Positions 25,501 to 33,876 are shown, counted from the stretch's first letter. The stretch is DNA of 64,000 nucleotides from Antilocapra americana (GCA_007570785.1 ML660204.1:2903968-2967967); one strand, 5' to 3'. Translations and numbers: made by a program. The notes: a model not told the origin generated them from the sequence alone.

Positions 25501-28500
25501 AATGTATCAGCTTTTTATACAGATTGATTCAGCTAAAATGTTTTTAATGAAAATCCTAATAAAACAGCATAACCATATAAATAACAGAAGAGGTGCTATG
25601 AATACAGTGGGGTATTTTTGTATTTCTTAAAGCCCAAGAGGGGTGATCTCCTTTTTAGATTACCATAAGTTTTTTTTTTCCCCCTACCTTTGTGATGTGA
25701 TGGGCATTCCCACATGTTTTAGGGAGTGTAAGGTTCATGTGGCCTTTTAGGGGAGCTATTTGGCTTTAAAATTTCACTCCCTTTCATCCTGGTTTGAAAT
25801 ATTTCTTCAGATTATGTTCTCATTCATTTAGTCAGCAGTTATTTACTGAGCATCCACTGTGTGCAGGACCTTGGGCTTAAGACTTGGCTACAACCAAAAA
25901 AGATAAAAAGCTTCTCATTTGGAGCTTATAGTGTGACAGAGGGAAGCCCTGTTTTAAAAGTCCACACACACATATAGGCATACATTCATTTATTAATATT
26001 ACAAGCCATGAATGCAGGAAATTGACAGGGTTCTATGACAGAATAACCAGGTCTCAGAAGTGAAATTTCTGGGTCAGAGATCCATGTAATCAGCTCAGCA
26101 CAGTATTGTTTGAAAGAACAAAAATTGAGAAACCACTACTCCATTTGTCTCATATATAAAAATATAGATGTAGAAGCATATTACTCTTAATTCTTTCTCC
26201 TTTAGCACTTTCCTACTAGCCTTTTTTTTCAATATTTAAAAAGAAATTAACATCCAGAGATCATATGAATATATAACTTTCAGCCTACTTTTCCTTTTAA
26301 CATATAAGCATTTTCTGTGTTGTCAAAAACTCTAAAATAGCTATATATACTCTTCCTTTTTAGAAATGTATTATGATTTATTTAGCTATCCCTCCCACCC
26401 ATTTTTTGGATGTCTAAGTAGTGGAGCAAAACTGAAAATGAATATGATTTCAAGTGTATGGTAACAGCACACACAGAAAAATGCATTTACAGGGAAATAT
26501 GGGTATTTTCTGCTTTGTGTGGATGTTACTTTTATAGGCAGAGAGAGGATCCGTCCCTTTGGGGTCTTTATAGCAGCCCCCTCACCTCCCGTTTTCTAAA
26601 GTGACTCCTGCCCTGTAGTCCACAGAGAAGAGCCCCAGTCTGGAGGCTGGCATCATGGCAGAAGCCTGATTCCTGCCCTGGTTTCACTCACCTCCAGGGA
26701 TGGGTTGCTCCACCCAGGGCCCTGGAGTCCTACAGAAGCCTAGTGAGGTCAGGTGACAGGCCTGTAGCTGGTGGGAGAGCCAGGTGCCGTCTCCAAGGGC
26801 TGCCAGGTCAAGTCCAGGCGTTGAGGCCTTGAGGGAGGAGTGGGTCTTTTAAATTTTGGAGACAAAGAGCAAGATACCGCGAGTTTTACTGTGAGCAGTT
26901 CGTGCCTTGGTGGTGGTAGCAGCTGAGTCAGCTCTATGAGTACAACTCTGGGGGCAGCACACCACAGCAGTATGCATTATACACAGACAGCTAAGCAGTC
27001 ATGGCAGGGGAAGGAGGCTGCAGGCCGCTGACGTGCTCGGACCAGGGCAGCAAGGCATGGCGGAAGGCGGAAGGAGGCGCAGAAAGCCCCCAGAGGAGGA
27101 CGGCGAGGGCTGTGACGGAGCAGGGGGAGCAGACGCCACACTTCCGCCTCAAGGTGTGCGCTCAGGAGGATTACTGACGCTGGAACCTGGCCCCAAGCCC
27201 CACTGGGCCTTATCTACCACTTGATTCTGTTCCTACAGATTCTCTCTCCTTGTCTCCAAGAAGGGCACCTCTAGGGGAAGGCTCTGCCCAAATCTCCCAC
27301 AACCCGGGGCTTTCTGGGTTAAGGAGACTCTTCCCCCTGCAGAGAAGCTCTACCTTTTCCCTGGCCTGCCAGCCTCACTGTTCTCCAGGGGCAGCCCTGG
27401 CGGGACACCCCTCTCTCATTGTGCACAGAACTGTCTCTACGGCACCAACCTTGGACTTGGTGGGTCAAAGGAATATCTTTTCAGTTGAGAAAACTTACCC
27501 AAACATGAGCTTACTTTGACCTGAAGGAAGCTATGCTTTTTGGACTCAGTACCACAATAAATAACCCAGCTAAGGCAGTGGCTGAGGAGAGTTGGGAGGT
27601 TCTGGGTGAGCTTTAGCAACTTCTAAGAACAGCACTTGCATGTCTTTTCTTTGCTGAGAATGTTCTCTGTCAAAGAGATTCTGGGCACAGTGAGTCTCTT
27701 ACCGTTCCAGGCAGAGTGGACTAGTAGGACCAACTTGATGCGCCCTACAGCTGTTCTTATGGCCTAGCTTTGTCCATTGATCCAGCAGGGGTGTGCAGCC
27801 CTCATGGGGAGGAACAGAGGCTCAGACAGAGTCTAGAGGAATCCTGTGAGGCTTCCTTCTGCGTTCTCCCCTCACGCAGGGGCACACCTCCCAGCAGGGA
27901 GAATGCAACCATGTGACTGTCAGCTCTTATTGGGCAGGGAGCTCGGGGGGCGGTCCTGGACCCCCATACCAGAATCTGAAGAGCCTGAAGTCCGTTATAT
28001 AGCATGGTGTAGTATTTGCATATGACCGATATCCATCTTCCTATATAGTCCAAGTCATTTTCAGGTTACTTAATAGAATACCTAGTAGACTGTACCTAAG
28101 AATAATAATAATACCTAATGATCTTCCTGAGTTGGTAATACCCCCTGGAGAAGGAAATGGCAACCCACTCCAGTTACCAGTCCTTGCCTGGAAAAATCCC
28201 ATGGACAGAGGAGCCTGATGGGCTGCAGTCCATGGGGTGGCAAAGAGTAGGGCACAACTGAGTGACTAACACTACTACTAATAGAATGTAAATGCTTTGT
28301 AAATATGGTGTAAATGTTATGTTAATAGTTGCGAGTCTGTGTAAATAGTTACTGCCCTGCACAGATGTGTGGTAACTATTTAAATAGTATTCAAGTGTTG
28401 CTTTCTGGAACTTTGTGAAAAAAAATCTTCCCACAGTATTTTCAGTCAGAAATTGGTTGAATCCATGGATGAGGAACTCAGGGTAGGCAGTGCTTCTGCC

Positions 28501-31500
28501 TCAGGAAGCTGGTTAGAGCATGGTGCGGAGGGCTGTGTCTTAGAGCTCCACCTGTGGTGATACTGGAAGCTCTGTTCCAGGAAAATGCAAAACTGCAACA
28601 GTAGCTGAGGATGGTTGAGTGCTCTTAGCCCAACTGGACATTCTAATCCCTTCAGTGTCACCCTTGCTGGGAGTTCAGTTTATTCCCATTTAACATAGGT
28701 GGTAACTGAGGCCAGGGTCTAGGCGGAGGGACTCTGGAGAGCCCACAGGAAGAGGTCCTCCATGCCCTCTGGCCCACACCGTGTCCTCAGCAGGGCAGGC
28801 TCCCCAGGAAGCAGCTGGAAATGCAGGTCCCTGTGGGGGTGACAGTGGCACGGCAGCCCAGGGCAGAGCTGAGATGCAGCTGTGTCTCTCGAATGGTCCC
28901 CACCCCGTCCTGCTCCAATTCAGCCCATTTACCTCAATCGCCAACTTCCTAAACTCCAGAACCGTGGTTTTCAAAGCCTGGTTCCCCCACAGGCAGCACC
29001 TTCAGGACCTGAGAACACATTAGAAATGCAAATTCCCAAGTCCCACCCCAGAACTCCTGAATGGAAACTGGAGGCGGGTCCCAGGGGTCCCCTAGAAGGT
29101 GCTGCTCTGAGGTCAAGGTCACAGACCTCTGTCTGGAATGTGAGATCCCCTGGTCGCTTCCCTTTTAGCCTTGGTAGGCCTCACTGCTCTTACTAAGTCT
29201 GTCCTCATGAGATGAGGCAGCAGTAGGTGCTCAGTAAGTACTGCTAGTGTGAGTCCCTAACAGGCATCTCCTAAATGCCCACCCTGTGCTCGGGTCTGTG
29301 CACCCAGAGGTCGGGTCCAGTGGCGGGGGTGGGGGCTGTAAGCAGAAGCCCAGCACAGTTTGGAAATGGCAAGAATCCTCCAGAAATACATGTTCCCAGA
29401 CACCAGCCAAGACCAGTCTTGTAGGCAGGCCTGCTGGGCTAACCATGCCCGGAAACTTCCCCAAGCAGGGCAGGACCTCCACAGCTGACCAAGCCAAGGT
29501 GCAGGCGGGAAAACAACTGGAAGCCCAGTGGCTGGGCTGAGAGCCAGGACCTGGGTCGCTGCTGTCCGCGTGCTCATGGGACCTGTCTCCTCTCTCCTCT
29601 CTCCTCCAGTGTGGGGCTGCCTTCCAGGAGGATGATGTCATCGTGCTCAATGGCACCAAGGAAGACGTGGAAGTGCTGAAGAGCAGGATGGAGGAGAGGC
29701 GGCTGCGAGCCAAGCTGGGGAAGGTACCGCATCCTGGGCTTTGCCCTCAGCCTCTGAGTCTGGGCGAGAGCAGGTCCTGCCCAGCTGTAGCCCCTGCTCT
29801 GGAGCCGGTTGCAACCCCACAGCTGCGCTGCTGACAGCGCCCTCAGGGTTTGCAGGGATGGAGGTGGCTTTTATGACCTAGAAGAACCTGGGCTCTAGGA
29901 AGATTCCTCACAGCTTGGGCTCCAGGGTCTGCTCTGCACTCAGCTTCCTCGTCAGTGTGGAAGGAAGAGTGGCCAACCCACCCACAGGGAATGGGCACAG
30001 ACAGGAGAGTAGAGAACAGCCTTCCCACCTTGGGAGCCACTGCTTGATCGCTCCTCCCGCCCACCTGTTTTTGAGTGGTGCCTCGGTGAGGGTCAACGGC
30101 AGGCAACACTGTGGGTGGGGGTGTGGGGGTGCAGGCTTTGTTTTGTGCCCCAGGCTCAAAACAGTTGATCAGCTAAGAAATTTCAATATACCATCGAGTC
30201 TGGATCCAGCAGTAAAGTTTGTTATTTCTTGAGTACTTAAGGTGATAGCTATGGTCTTTTTTCATTCTTAAAAAAAAAAAAAGCTAGGTTTAGGTTAAAT
30301 GTGGGAGAAATTTCATGTCTTCAGAACTAAGGCAAAAGAATGCCTAAAATACTAAAAAATTGAAGACATACAATTGTGGGGAAGAAAAAATAGCCTGCCT
30401 GTTTTTATGCAGTTGGAGTACATCTACCAGTGATATAATAATTAAAGATTTTTCAGGTTTTTCTTTTTTAGAAAACATAATAGAGGAAAGTGCAAAACTG
30501 TATCACCCTCAAATAATATGTAATTCATGCTCATTATTACAAGTAATATGTAATTCTCTCATGCTCATGGGGCTTTAAAAGCCTGATGCTTGAGAATGTG
30601 GTGTTGTTATTATGTGTCCAGAATTCTCAGAAAGGGCTAAACCATTTGAGTTTACTCCTCTTATTGTCTCACTTAGGTAGAAAATAAATATGTGCGTGAA
30701 TTATTCTGTAGTACAGGAAATTGTGTCCAATTTATGTGATCAGATGCCAACAGAAGTGTTCCTTGAAGTGTCTTGTACGGGGTTATTACAACGTTCATGA
30801 GGATAAAGAGCCACTCTGTGTTTTAAAGGGGTGACTTTAGGTTTAGGAGCAAATAAATATATAAAAACATTCATTTTAAGTTGGTTTTCTAAATAGCTGT
30901 GATCTCATTATCAAACGAGCAACAAAGGAAAAAGTTTGAGATGTTTTTGACAGAGGACATTTACTAAAAAGGATCTGCTTGTTCTTGGTTGCTACAATCA
31001 ATCAAGTTCAGTTTTTAAAAAGCACAGAAGGGGAAGATTGTATTTTGAAGGAAGCTCATAGAGACGGTGGTGTGGTCATAGCCCTCTTACCTTAGTTGTT
31101 TCCTGTGTCCCAGGGTTCTGCCAAGTTGTTGAAAGCCCAGCGGAGCTAGCCTGCCCATCTCCGCAGGGTCCTCCCCAGAGCTTCTGGGAATGCCTCTTAG
31201 AGACGGCTGCTGGGAAACCAAAATATTTCCCAAATATACCCACAGCTAGAAATAGGACATAGCATTTCCTTTCTGATGCCCCACTGCCTATGCTTCTCAA
31301 ACATCATAACCTTAGCTGTGAATAGCGGGCTTAGAAGTCAGTTTTCTGTACTATGTTTGAACCATGAGGTGTTACCCTCAGAGTTGAATGCATGTCTTGC
31401 ATGTGTGAAATGAACAGGACATTGTTTTGTGCAGGTGTTACAAATCGCATGGCCTGCGTGCATTACAGGACCAAGAGGCCACTGCCTGAGCAGGGTCTCT

Positions 31501-33667
31501 GATGTTTTCTAGAGATGGGATGTTTTCTAGATACGGGAGCCTCCTGAAAGGATTAGGCTGTATGTCTTTAGCGCCCCCTTTTGCATACTGAAGGGAATGG
31601 CATTGAAGTAAGTTCCCTCAGTGAACAGAGTCCTTTCCTGTTTGTCCTATGATTGAATCAGCTGTGTGGTTTTTAATATTCTTTTTCTCTTAGTGTTTAT
31701 TGATGGCTGCTTTGGGTCTTCACTGCTGCGTGGGCTTCTCATTGCGGTGGTTTTTCTTGTTGCAGAGCATGGCCTCTAGGGTGTGCGGGCTTCAGTAATT
31801 CTGACACACAGGCTTAGTTGCTTCTCGGCCTGTGGGATCTTCTCAGTTCAGGGACCGAACTTGTGTCTCTTGCATTGTTAGGTAGGTTCTTTACCACTGA
31901 GCCCGCAGGGAAGCCCCGCTGTGTGGTTTTTAGAATAGTTTCATTTCTTAATGTTTTGCTGACCAGCTTAACTACTGTGAGCGACAGAATTCTAGCAGAA
32001 GTAATCCACGGTTGAGAATTGGCTACAGTGTTCTTTAATACAGGCCTCAAGGCCTTACAGTTAAATACACAAATGTCAGAGCAGTCCGACCCCTTTGAAG
32101 AAGCTCTCCTGAAAAGGTTAGGACCCGGTCCACAGTCACCCTGTCTGGACCGTATGTTATTACTCAGCTAACCGCTCCTAGGCGTGCAGTGGTCACCGTT
32201 ACAACAGGCTGCTCTCACCGAGGCTTGCGCTCCTCGCTGAGATTGTCTGAGGGCGTGGTTTTGGAATATGACTGTACGGCTGAGCAGACCTCTCCAGATG
32301 TGTGCTGCACGAGGCGTAAGCGTGCGGCCACAGACGCCTAGGCAGGACCGGGGCGCGGGGCTGAGGGTCGGAGTCGTCTTCAGAGGGGCCTGCTCTAGGC
32401 GACCTGTGTCGGCCTCAGGTTGGGCTCCCAGGCCGGTGGCAGCCACCCGGACACTAAAATCAGTGAATCGGGGCGCACGTCCTCCCCCCTCTTTTCACAG
32501 AAAACAAAGAGACCCAAGGCTGCAGAGTCCGTCCCAGAATCAGATGTCAGTGAAGGTAAGATGCTAAAAAAAGTCCTTATTTAGCAAAATAAGACCCTAG
32601 GCCTGTTTTGCTAGATAAGTTCCTGATGTGGTTTTGTTTTGCTTTGTTTTTTCTCAGAAACCCCAGGATCATCAAAAATGAAAGCAGGGAAACCTGAAGA
32701 AGCCAGCCTTGACACTCGAGCGAAGAAGACCGACTCGGCTCCCAAAAGTGCAGGTGGGTCCGGTTGAGACGACTCTGGGCTACTCAGAAGGCTGGAGACC
32801 CTCATGGTTGTGTCAGTGTTTGTGGGGATGACTCTGAAGACTCGAGCTTGTCCTGATCGTGTCTCTAGCTCTCTTGGGGGTTCACTGAGCTCTCCTGCAG
32901 GGTGACTAAGAAGCAGTTGATTCACCTTGAATGCACCAGAAGGCCTGTCGGGATTGAAGGAGGTGTTCACACATGCCGTTGTCCAGTTTTCCTGGAGCCT
33001 GCTCATGGGGCCCGGCGAACGGGGTGCAGGGACCAAAGGCCTGACACGGCCATTCCCTGTTTTAAGGCTGGGTTCTCTGCACCAGACGTGCACTGGAGCC
33101 AGCCTCCCTCCACCTGCCTCCCGACCAGGCGGTAGTCCAGAATTTAGAGACCCTAGTATTTATTTCACAAAGGAGAGAAGCACGGTTGGATGAGGTAACG
33201 AGTGAGTCATCCTGTGTTCCTGGGTTCCAGATCCCCCTCCACAGACCAGCCACCTGGCCTCAGGGGCTCCTGTGTGTCATTCTCAGAAGCTGGGGCCAGT
33301 GCAAGTAGTGATTAAGGTGATTTTAAATGACAGATTTACATACAGTAGCTTCGTTTGTTTTCTGGGCTTGGTGATTGAGATATTGTATTTCAACATTCCT
33401 CCCCAGAAAGGAGGAGGGAAATTCCTGGACTTGGTGGCCTCTCAAGAATGAGATGGTTGGAATGGTCTGCAGTCCCAGCCTCAGAGTTCAGAGCTTTTCG
33501 TTTTTCCAGCAGCACACGGGATCAGTTCTGGAAAAGCCACGAAGAGGTCCATCGCCGACAGCGAAGAGTCAGAAGCTTACAAGTCTCTTTTCACCACCCA
33601 CAGCTCCGCCAAGCGCTCCAAGGAAGAGTCGGCCCACTGGGTCACCCACACATCCTACTGCTTCTGA
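1379..33667 (+). CDS. RTF2: RTF2 (replication termination factor 2), 3' part of the gene
   Basis: Six exons join in phase: 1379-1518, 7037-7115, 29610-29723, 32501-32555, 32658-32753 and 33510-33667. They give 642 nt, 213 residues plus a stop. The product reads [18 protein letters not shown] at its start and ends THTSYCF. This is the Rtf2 RING-like zinc-finger domain (Cys/His in [16 protein letters not shown] and EVCHTCG), followed by a Lys/Ser-rich disordered tail and a conserved C-terminus. From family knowledge, RTF2 is a nuclear replication-fork protein that DDI1/DDI2 shuttles remove from stalled forks; fission yeast Rtf2 acts at a programmed fork barrier. The human protein is about 306 residues, so about 86 N-terminal residues are encoded upstream of this window. 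All introns are GT-AG. The 22.5 kb intron hosts GCNT7 on the opposite strand. Identification is secure; species-specific isoforms cannot be judged here. Confidence 0.95.
1870..2055 (+). repeat. Old L1 3'-UTR fragment with a short tandem duplication
   Basis: The sequence resembles the end of old L1 elements (gtgaggtgatgggtatgtta, aagttgtacacaaatacata, then ataaagctg and an A-rich tail). Within it ATGGGTATGTTAACAAGCTT occurs at 1898-1917 and again at 1923-1942, a 25-bp tandem duplication. Confidence 0.5.
2140..2375 (-). repeat. Old L1 (L1M-type) 3' fragment, antisense
   Basis: Phrases such as gaggtgaagttcataacgta and catctagttaaaaaacccc are characteristic of old L1 3' regions in antisense. The copy is diverged and lies just upstream of the BovB insertion. 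Confidence 0.5.
2620..4950 (+). mobile_element. BovB (RTE-type LINE) copy, 5'-truncated and disabled
   Basis: The sequence follows the BovB consensus from the region upstream of the reverse transcriptase to its 3' end (gagtcagacatgactgagag). The RT core is visible: [29 protein letters not shown], and the catalytic YADD at 4184-4195. The coding region is broken: pieces fall in three frames (about 3007-3717, 3551-4552, 4392-4703), with an in-frame TGA at 3789-3791. BovB moves by target-primed reverse transcription and entered ruminants by horizontal transfer from reptiles. This copy is dead but is the longest autonomous-type element in the window. It sits in the RTF2 intron in sense orientation. 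Confidence 0.93.
5319..5439 (+). mobile_element. CHR-type tRNA-Glu SINE with target-site duplication
   Basis: The element starts gggacttccctaatggtcca and ends in an A-rich tail. The 13-bp target-site duplication AAACTCTGAATCT flanks it at 5306-5318 and 5440-5452. Confidence 0.88.
6060..6790 (+). mobile_element. 5'-truncated L1 insertion with perfect target-site duplication
   Basis: The insert reads as the last part of L1 ORF2 plus the 3' UTR ([11 protein letters not shown] reading at about 6304, then gggagggagttgggaggggg) and ends in a poly(A) tail at 6779-6790. AGAATGAAGTAGCCTA is repeated exactly at 6044-6059 and 6791-6806. The intact duplication and tail suggest a fairly young ruminant L1. 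Confidence 0.92.
7037..7115 (+). CDS. RTF2: RTF2 internal exon, zinc-finger core
   Basis: This 79-nt exon has acceptor ttctctctccag and donor gtgagt. It completes the split Arg codon and reads [18 protein letters not shown], then IKAEVCHT, ending in phase 0. It supplies most of the Cys cluster of the RING-like finger. It is too short to appear as a sizeable ORF and was found by matching the family sequence across the splice borders. Confidence 0.95.
7550..8100 (-). repeat. Old L1 3' region, antisense
   Basis: The stretch beginning gactttatttttagagcaat and continuing through agttaatgaacctgtgttgc and ttacgttagggttcatgctt matches the antisense 3' end of old mammalian L1 subfamilies. The open frames here are chance frames in the repeat. 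Confidence 0.6.
8200..8660 (+). repeat. Diverged L2-like LINE fragment
   Basis: The order 'gggccagccctgtcctgggg', 'catggagcccacattccagt', then 'gaggaaggtttgcac' resembles the L2 3' region. It is diverged, so the subfamily cannot be set by eye. Confidence 0.4.
9115..9233 (-). mobile_element. Bov-tA/Bov-A2 SINE fragment, antisense
   Basis: It contains the antisense Bov-tA body gtccataggGattctccagg and ggagtgggttgccattccc. Near-identical flanks (ctttgtttcttgag at 9101-9114, ctttgttcttgag at 9234-9246) look like a target-site duplication. Confidence 0.82.
9800..11200. other. RTF2 intron, mostly unassigned
   Basis: I see no exon here. A short MER5A-like remnant lies at about 10480-10580 (agtggttcccagcccaggct, then agcccctgca). 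The rest is unassigned intronic sequence. Confidence 0.45.
11205..11590 (+). repeat. Ancient mammalian interspersed repeat (copy 1)
   Basis: It begins attagtttgctagggcgtc, includes cccttctggagg-like and tataaggataccagccca segments and ends gggttaggacctcaacattt followed by a G run and attcaact. The same family occurs at 49983-50740. I recognise the pattern as an old interspersed repeat but cannot assign its family with confidence. Confidence 0.5.
12445..12606 (+). repeat. MER5A-like DNA transposon remnant
   Basis: The order gtggtcctgtgaatgctggt, cctgcagaatcagaaactac, attttaacaagagcctccgg and gtatgcacaggt matches the nonautonomous hAT element MER5A with indels. A second copy lies at 28960-29115. 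Confidence 0.55.
12635..13005 (-). mobile_element. BovB 3' end fragment, antisense
   Basis: This is the antisense BovB/ART2 tail: catgtctgactctttgccac, tttgctcaaactcatccatt, gatgttgccatccaatcatt, then catcagtcctttcaatgagt. It lacks the RT domain, so it is a typical 5'-truncated copy. Confidence 0.88.
13701..13909 (-). mobile_element. Bov-tA SINE, antisense, near full length
   Basis: The copy runs from tagccacttagtcatgtccg through gaatactggagtgggttgct to the tRNA-like head in antisense, gagccaccagggaagccccc. Confidence 0.9.
13930..14068 (-). mobile_element. CHR-type SINE, antisense
   Basis: It reads tatttatttggccccaccag, then gggatagaacccaggccccc and ggaccaccagggaagtccct. It stands immediately next to the Bov-tA at 13701. 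Confidence 0.85.
14070..15250. other. RTF2 intron downstream of GCNT7, no gene seen
   Basis: AT-rich sequence without recognised exon or young repeat. It would hold the 3' UTR of GCNT7 if a more distal polyadenylation site is used. Confidence 0.4.
15258..15263 (-). terminator. GCNT7: Candidate GCNT7 polyadenylation signal (AATAAA)
   Basis: TTTATT on the + strand is AATAAA on the minus strand, 360 bases downstream of the GCNT7 stop. It is the first canonical hexamer I found in that direction. Transcript ends are needed to confirm it. Confidence 0.45.
15623..15846 (-). CDS. GCNT7: GCNT7 terminal coding exon
   Basis: This 224-nt exon follows acceptor tgttctctttgcag on the minus strand and reads [18 protein letters not shown], then [10 protein letters not shown], and ends HFNMELNR with TGA at 15625-15623. 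It encodes residues 357-430, the C-terminal part of the GT14 fold, including the GPGDLPW motif. Confidence 0.94.
15623..19029 (-). CDS. GCNT7: GCNT7, beta-1,6-N-acetylglucosaminyltransferase-like protein
   Basis: Three minus-strand exons, 19029-18057, 17348-17253 and 15846-15623, join in phase (973+96+224 nt) to 430 codons plus a stop, the family length for GCNT7. The protein is type II: short cytosolic start [10 protein letters not shown], membrane anchor about residues 11-26, an acidic stem (EEEEEE, about 32-37), then a lumenal GT14 domain. Diagnostic stretches are [57 protein letters not shown] and GPGDLPW. N-glycosylation sequons include N28 and N88. Family members transfer GlcNAc in beta-1,6 linkage in the Golgi to branch O-glycans or I antigen. 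The acceptor of GCNT7 is not established. R314 and Q384 stand where active relatives usually have Glu and Lys. GCNT2 was considered; sequence and position next to RTF2 and FAM209 favour GCNT7. Confidence 0.95.
17110..17237 (-). mobile_element. CHR-type SINE abutting the GCNT7 exon 2 donor
   Basis: The antisense body cttagtttccagaccaggga, tggaacctgggccccagcaa and aggccaccagagagctccc is clear. In the GCNT7 direction it is in sense orientation and begins about 15 bases after the exon 2 donor. Confidence 0.85.
17253..17348 (-). CDS. GCNT7: GCNT7 coding exon 2
   Basis: This 96-nt exon follows cccttag and ends before gtaaaaac on the minus strand. With split codons at both ends it reads [20 protein letters not shown], then [12 protein letters not shown] (residues 325-356). 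This matches the short middle exon of GT14 genes (PNAxWxGNxRAxKW). A CHR SINE begins about 15 bases past its donor. Confidence 0.93.
18057..19029 (-). CDS. GCNT7: GCNT7 coding exon 1 (start codon, anchor, most of catalytic domain)
   Basis: The exon encodes residues 1-324 and one base of codon 325. The start at 19029 gives the conserved MSQLRATK N-terminus with A at -3. The donor is AAAG followed by gtaaaa (minus strand). The open frame runs on to 17989, adding 22 intron-encoded residues that are not part of the protein. The splice acceptor candidate ttgttccttcag at about 19092-19081 (minus strand) suggests a 5' UTR intron just upstream. Confidence 0.95.
19026..19061 (-). promoter_or_regulatory. 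GCNT7: Upstream ORF overlapping the GCNT7 start codon
   Basis: On the minus strand an upstream ATG at 19061-19059 sits in a strong Kozak context (ACCATGG). It opens an 11-codon frame, [11 protein letters not shown], whose TGA (19028-19026) overlaps the main ATG (19029-19027) as ATGA. If the mature 5' UTR includes this stretch, most scanning ribosomes would meet the uORF first and reach the GCNT7 start only by leaky scanning or reinitiation. The uATG lies downstream of the predicted 5' UTR acceptor, so it should be retained in a spliced message. Confidence 0.6.
19190..19830 (-). repeat. Old L1 3' fragment, antisense, 5' of GCNT7
   Basis: The text gatccacatcattgcattta, ctgtttgttcatctcttgga, agattgttttccaaagtgag and taataggtgtgtaatggtaa follows the antisense 3' part of old L1 elements. 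In GCNT7 orientation it is in sense. Confidence 0.65.
20968..21012 (+). repeat. Short tandem repeat, 18-bp unit
   Basis: CTTCACTGACAAACTCCA occurs twice in a row and is followed by a partial third copy (cttcattca). Confidence 0.8.
21399..21944 (-). mobile_element. Solo endogenous retrovirus LTR, antisense to RTF2
   Basis: Read on the minus strand it has a U3 containing agatggcgg, reversed as ccgccat, a TATAAAA box (21561-21555), an AATAAA signal (21476-21471) and an end in cacaaca. The start is TG-like at 21944. Flanks GCTTG (21394-21398) and GCTTT (21945-21949) form a 5-bp target-site duplication with one mismatch. No retroviral gene remains. The outer (5') border is less certain than the 3' border. 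Confidence 0.68.
22288..22492 (+). mobile_element. Bov-tA SINE
   Basis: The order gataaagaatcgcctgccaa, gattgggaagatcccctgga, cagaggagcctggcaggcta and gtcagacacgactagcaact shows a sense Bov-tA. The tRNA-like first part is slightly degraded. Confidence 0.87.
22520..22630 (+). mobile_element. CHR-type SINE
   Basis: It starts ggaactttcctggtggtcca, has a G-rich insertion in the middle, and ends cagttggggaatggac with an A-rich tail. Confidence 0.75.
22640..28130. other. RTF2 intron, long stretch with few recognised elements
   Basis: I found no exon with family similarity and no young SINE or LINE in this 5.5 kb. A short L2-like segment (gtcagcagttatttactgag) lies at about 25820-25945. The open frames between 24.2 and 25.4 kb and 27.0 and 27.5 kb have no recognisable similarity or splice context. 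I leave this stretch unassigned. Confidence 0.4.
28141..28281 (+). mobile_element. Bov-tA SINE, 5'-truncated
   Basis: It begins at cccctggagaaggaaatggc, has a small internal disturbance (agttaccagtccttg) and ends ggcacaactgagtgactaac. Confidence 0.85.
28960..29115 (+). repeat. MER5A-like DNA transposon remnant
   Basis: accgtggttttcaaagcctg, aacacattagaaatgcaaat and tcccaagtcccaccccagaa match MER5A in sense. It lies 0.5 kb before an RTF2 exon. Confidence 0.6.
29610..29723 (+). CDS. RTF2: RTF2 internal exon, end of zinc-finger domain
   Basis: This 114-nt exon (38 codons, phase 0 at both ends) follows a strong polypyrimidine acceptor ctctcctctctcctccag and precedes gtaccg. It reads [18 protein letters not shown] and continues to a basic helix ending RRLRAKLGK. 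It closes the zinc-binding region and starts the charged linker. Confidence 0.95.
29724..31690. other. RTF2 intron, unassigned
   Basis: Mostly AT-rich unique-looking sequence. I see no exon, no young SINE and no clear regulatory motif. Confidence 0.4.
31695..31917 (-). mobile_element. CHR-type SINE, long form, antisense
   Basis: The long CHR pattern ctttgggtcttcactgctgc, tgttgcagagcatggcctct, gggaccgaacttgtgtctct and accactgagcccgcagggaa is clear. It has the same long form as the copies at 47110 and 51205. Confidence 0.8.
32501..32555 (+). CDS. RTF2: RTF2 internal exon, basic linker
   Basis: This 55-nt exon with acceptor cttttcacag and donor gtaaga reads [18 protein letters not shown] and ends one base into a Glu codon. 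It belongs to the disordered Lys/Glu/Ser-rich linker. The intron that follows is only 102 bp. Confidence 0.92.
32658..32753 (+). CDS. RTF2: RTF2 internal exon, disordered linker
   Basis: This 96-nt exon runs from acceptor ttttttctcag to donor gtgggt. With the split codons it reads [18 protein letters not shown], then [14 protein letters not shown]. It matches the linker that is variable among mammalian RTF2 proteins and ends one base into an Ala codon. Confidence 0.92.
33510..33667 (+). CDS. RTF2: RTF2 terminal coding exon
   Basis: The exon follows cgtttttccag and reads [20 protein letters not shown], then the conserved C-terminus [18 protein letters not shown] and TGA at 33665-33667. The acceptor is a tandem CAGCAG, so the exon could also begin at 33513 without changing frame, dropping one Ala. 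From memory the human protein has a few more residues (a GKPPCGA-like stretch) between SSGKA and TKRS, so this copy seems to have a shorter linker. Confidence 0.94.
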
Positions 33668-33870
33668 GGCCAGCGGTGCGGCCTCAGCTGGGCCCTGTGC
33701 ACTTGCTCGTCCCCTTAAAGCTGGAGCCACTCGAGTAGGAAGGCACAGTAGGGACTCTCTGACCCCGCCGGCCTCGCCCATCACCCTCACCCACTCACCT
33801 CCACCCTCTGTGCACTTGGACCTCCCCACAGCCCTGAGAGCATGTTGGCTGCATATTTATGCTCAAAATA

Positions 33871-33876
33871 ATTAAA
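33871..33876 (+). terminator. RTF2: RTF2 polyadenylation signal (ATTAAA)
   Basis: ATTAAA lies 204 bases after the RTF2 stop codon. About 20 bases further is a T/GT-rich stretch (cctgggtgtgtggtc). This is the common ATTAAA variant, and no better hexamer lies between the stop and 33.9 kb. The 3' UTR would be about 220 nt. Confidence 0.7.

Noticed and set aside
26880..27330. Possible extra LTR or small gene in a GC-richer patch
   Set aside because: No TG/CA ends, polyadenylation signal, target-site duplication or protein similarity could be pinned down.
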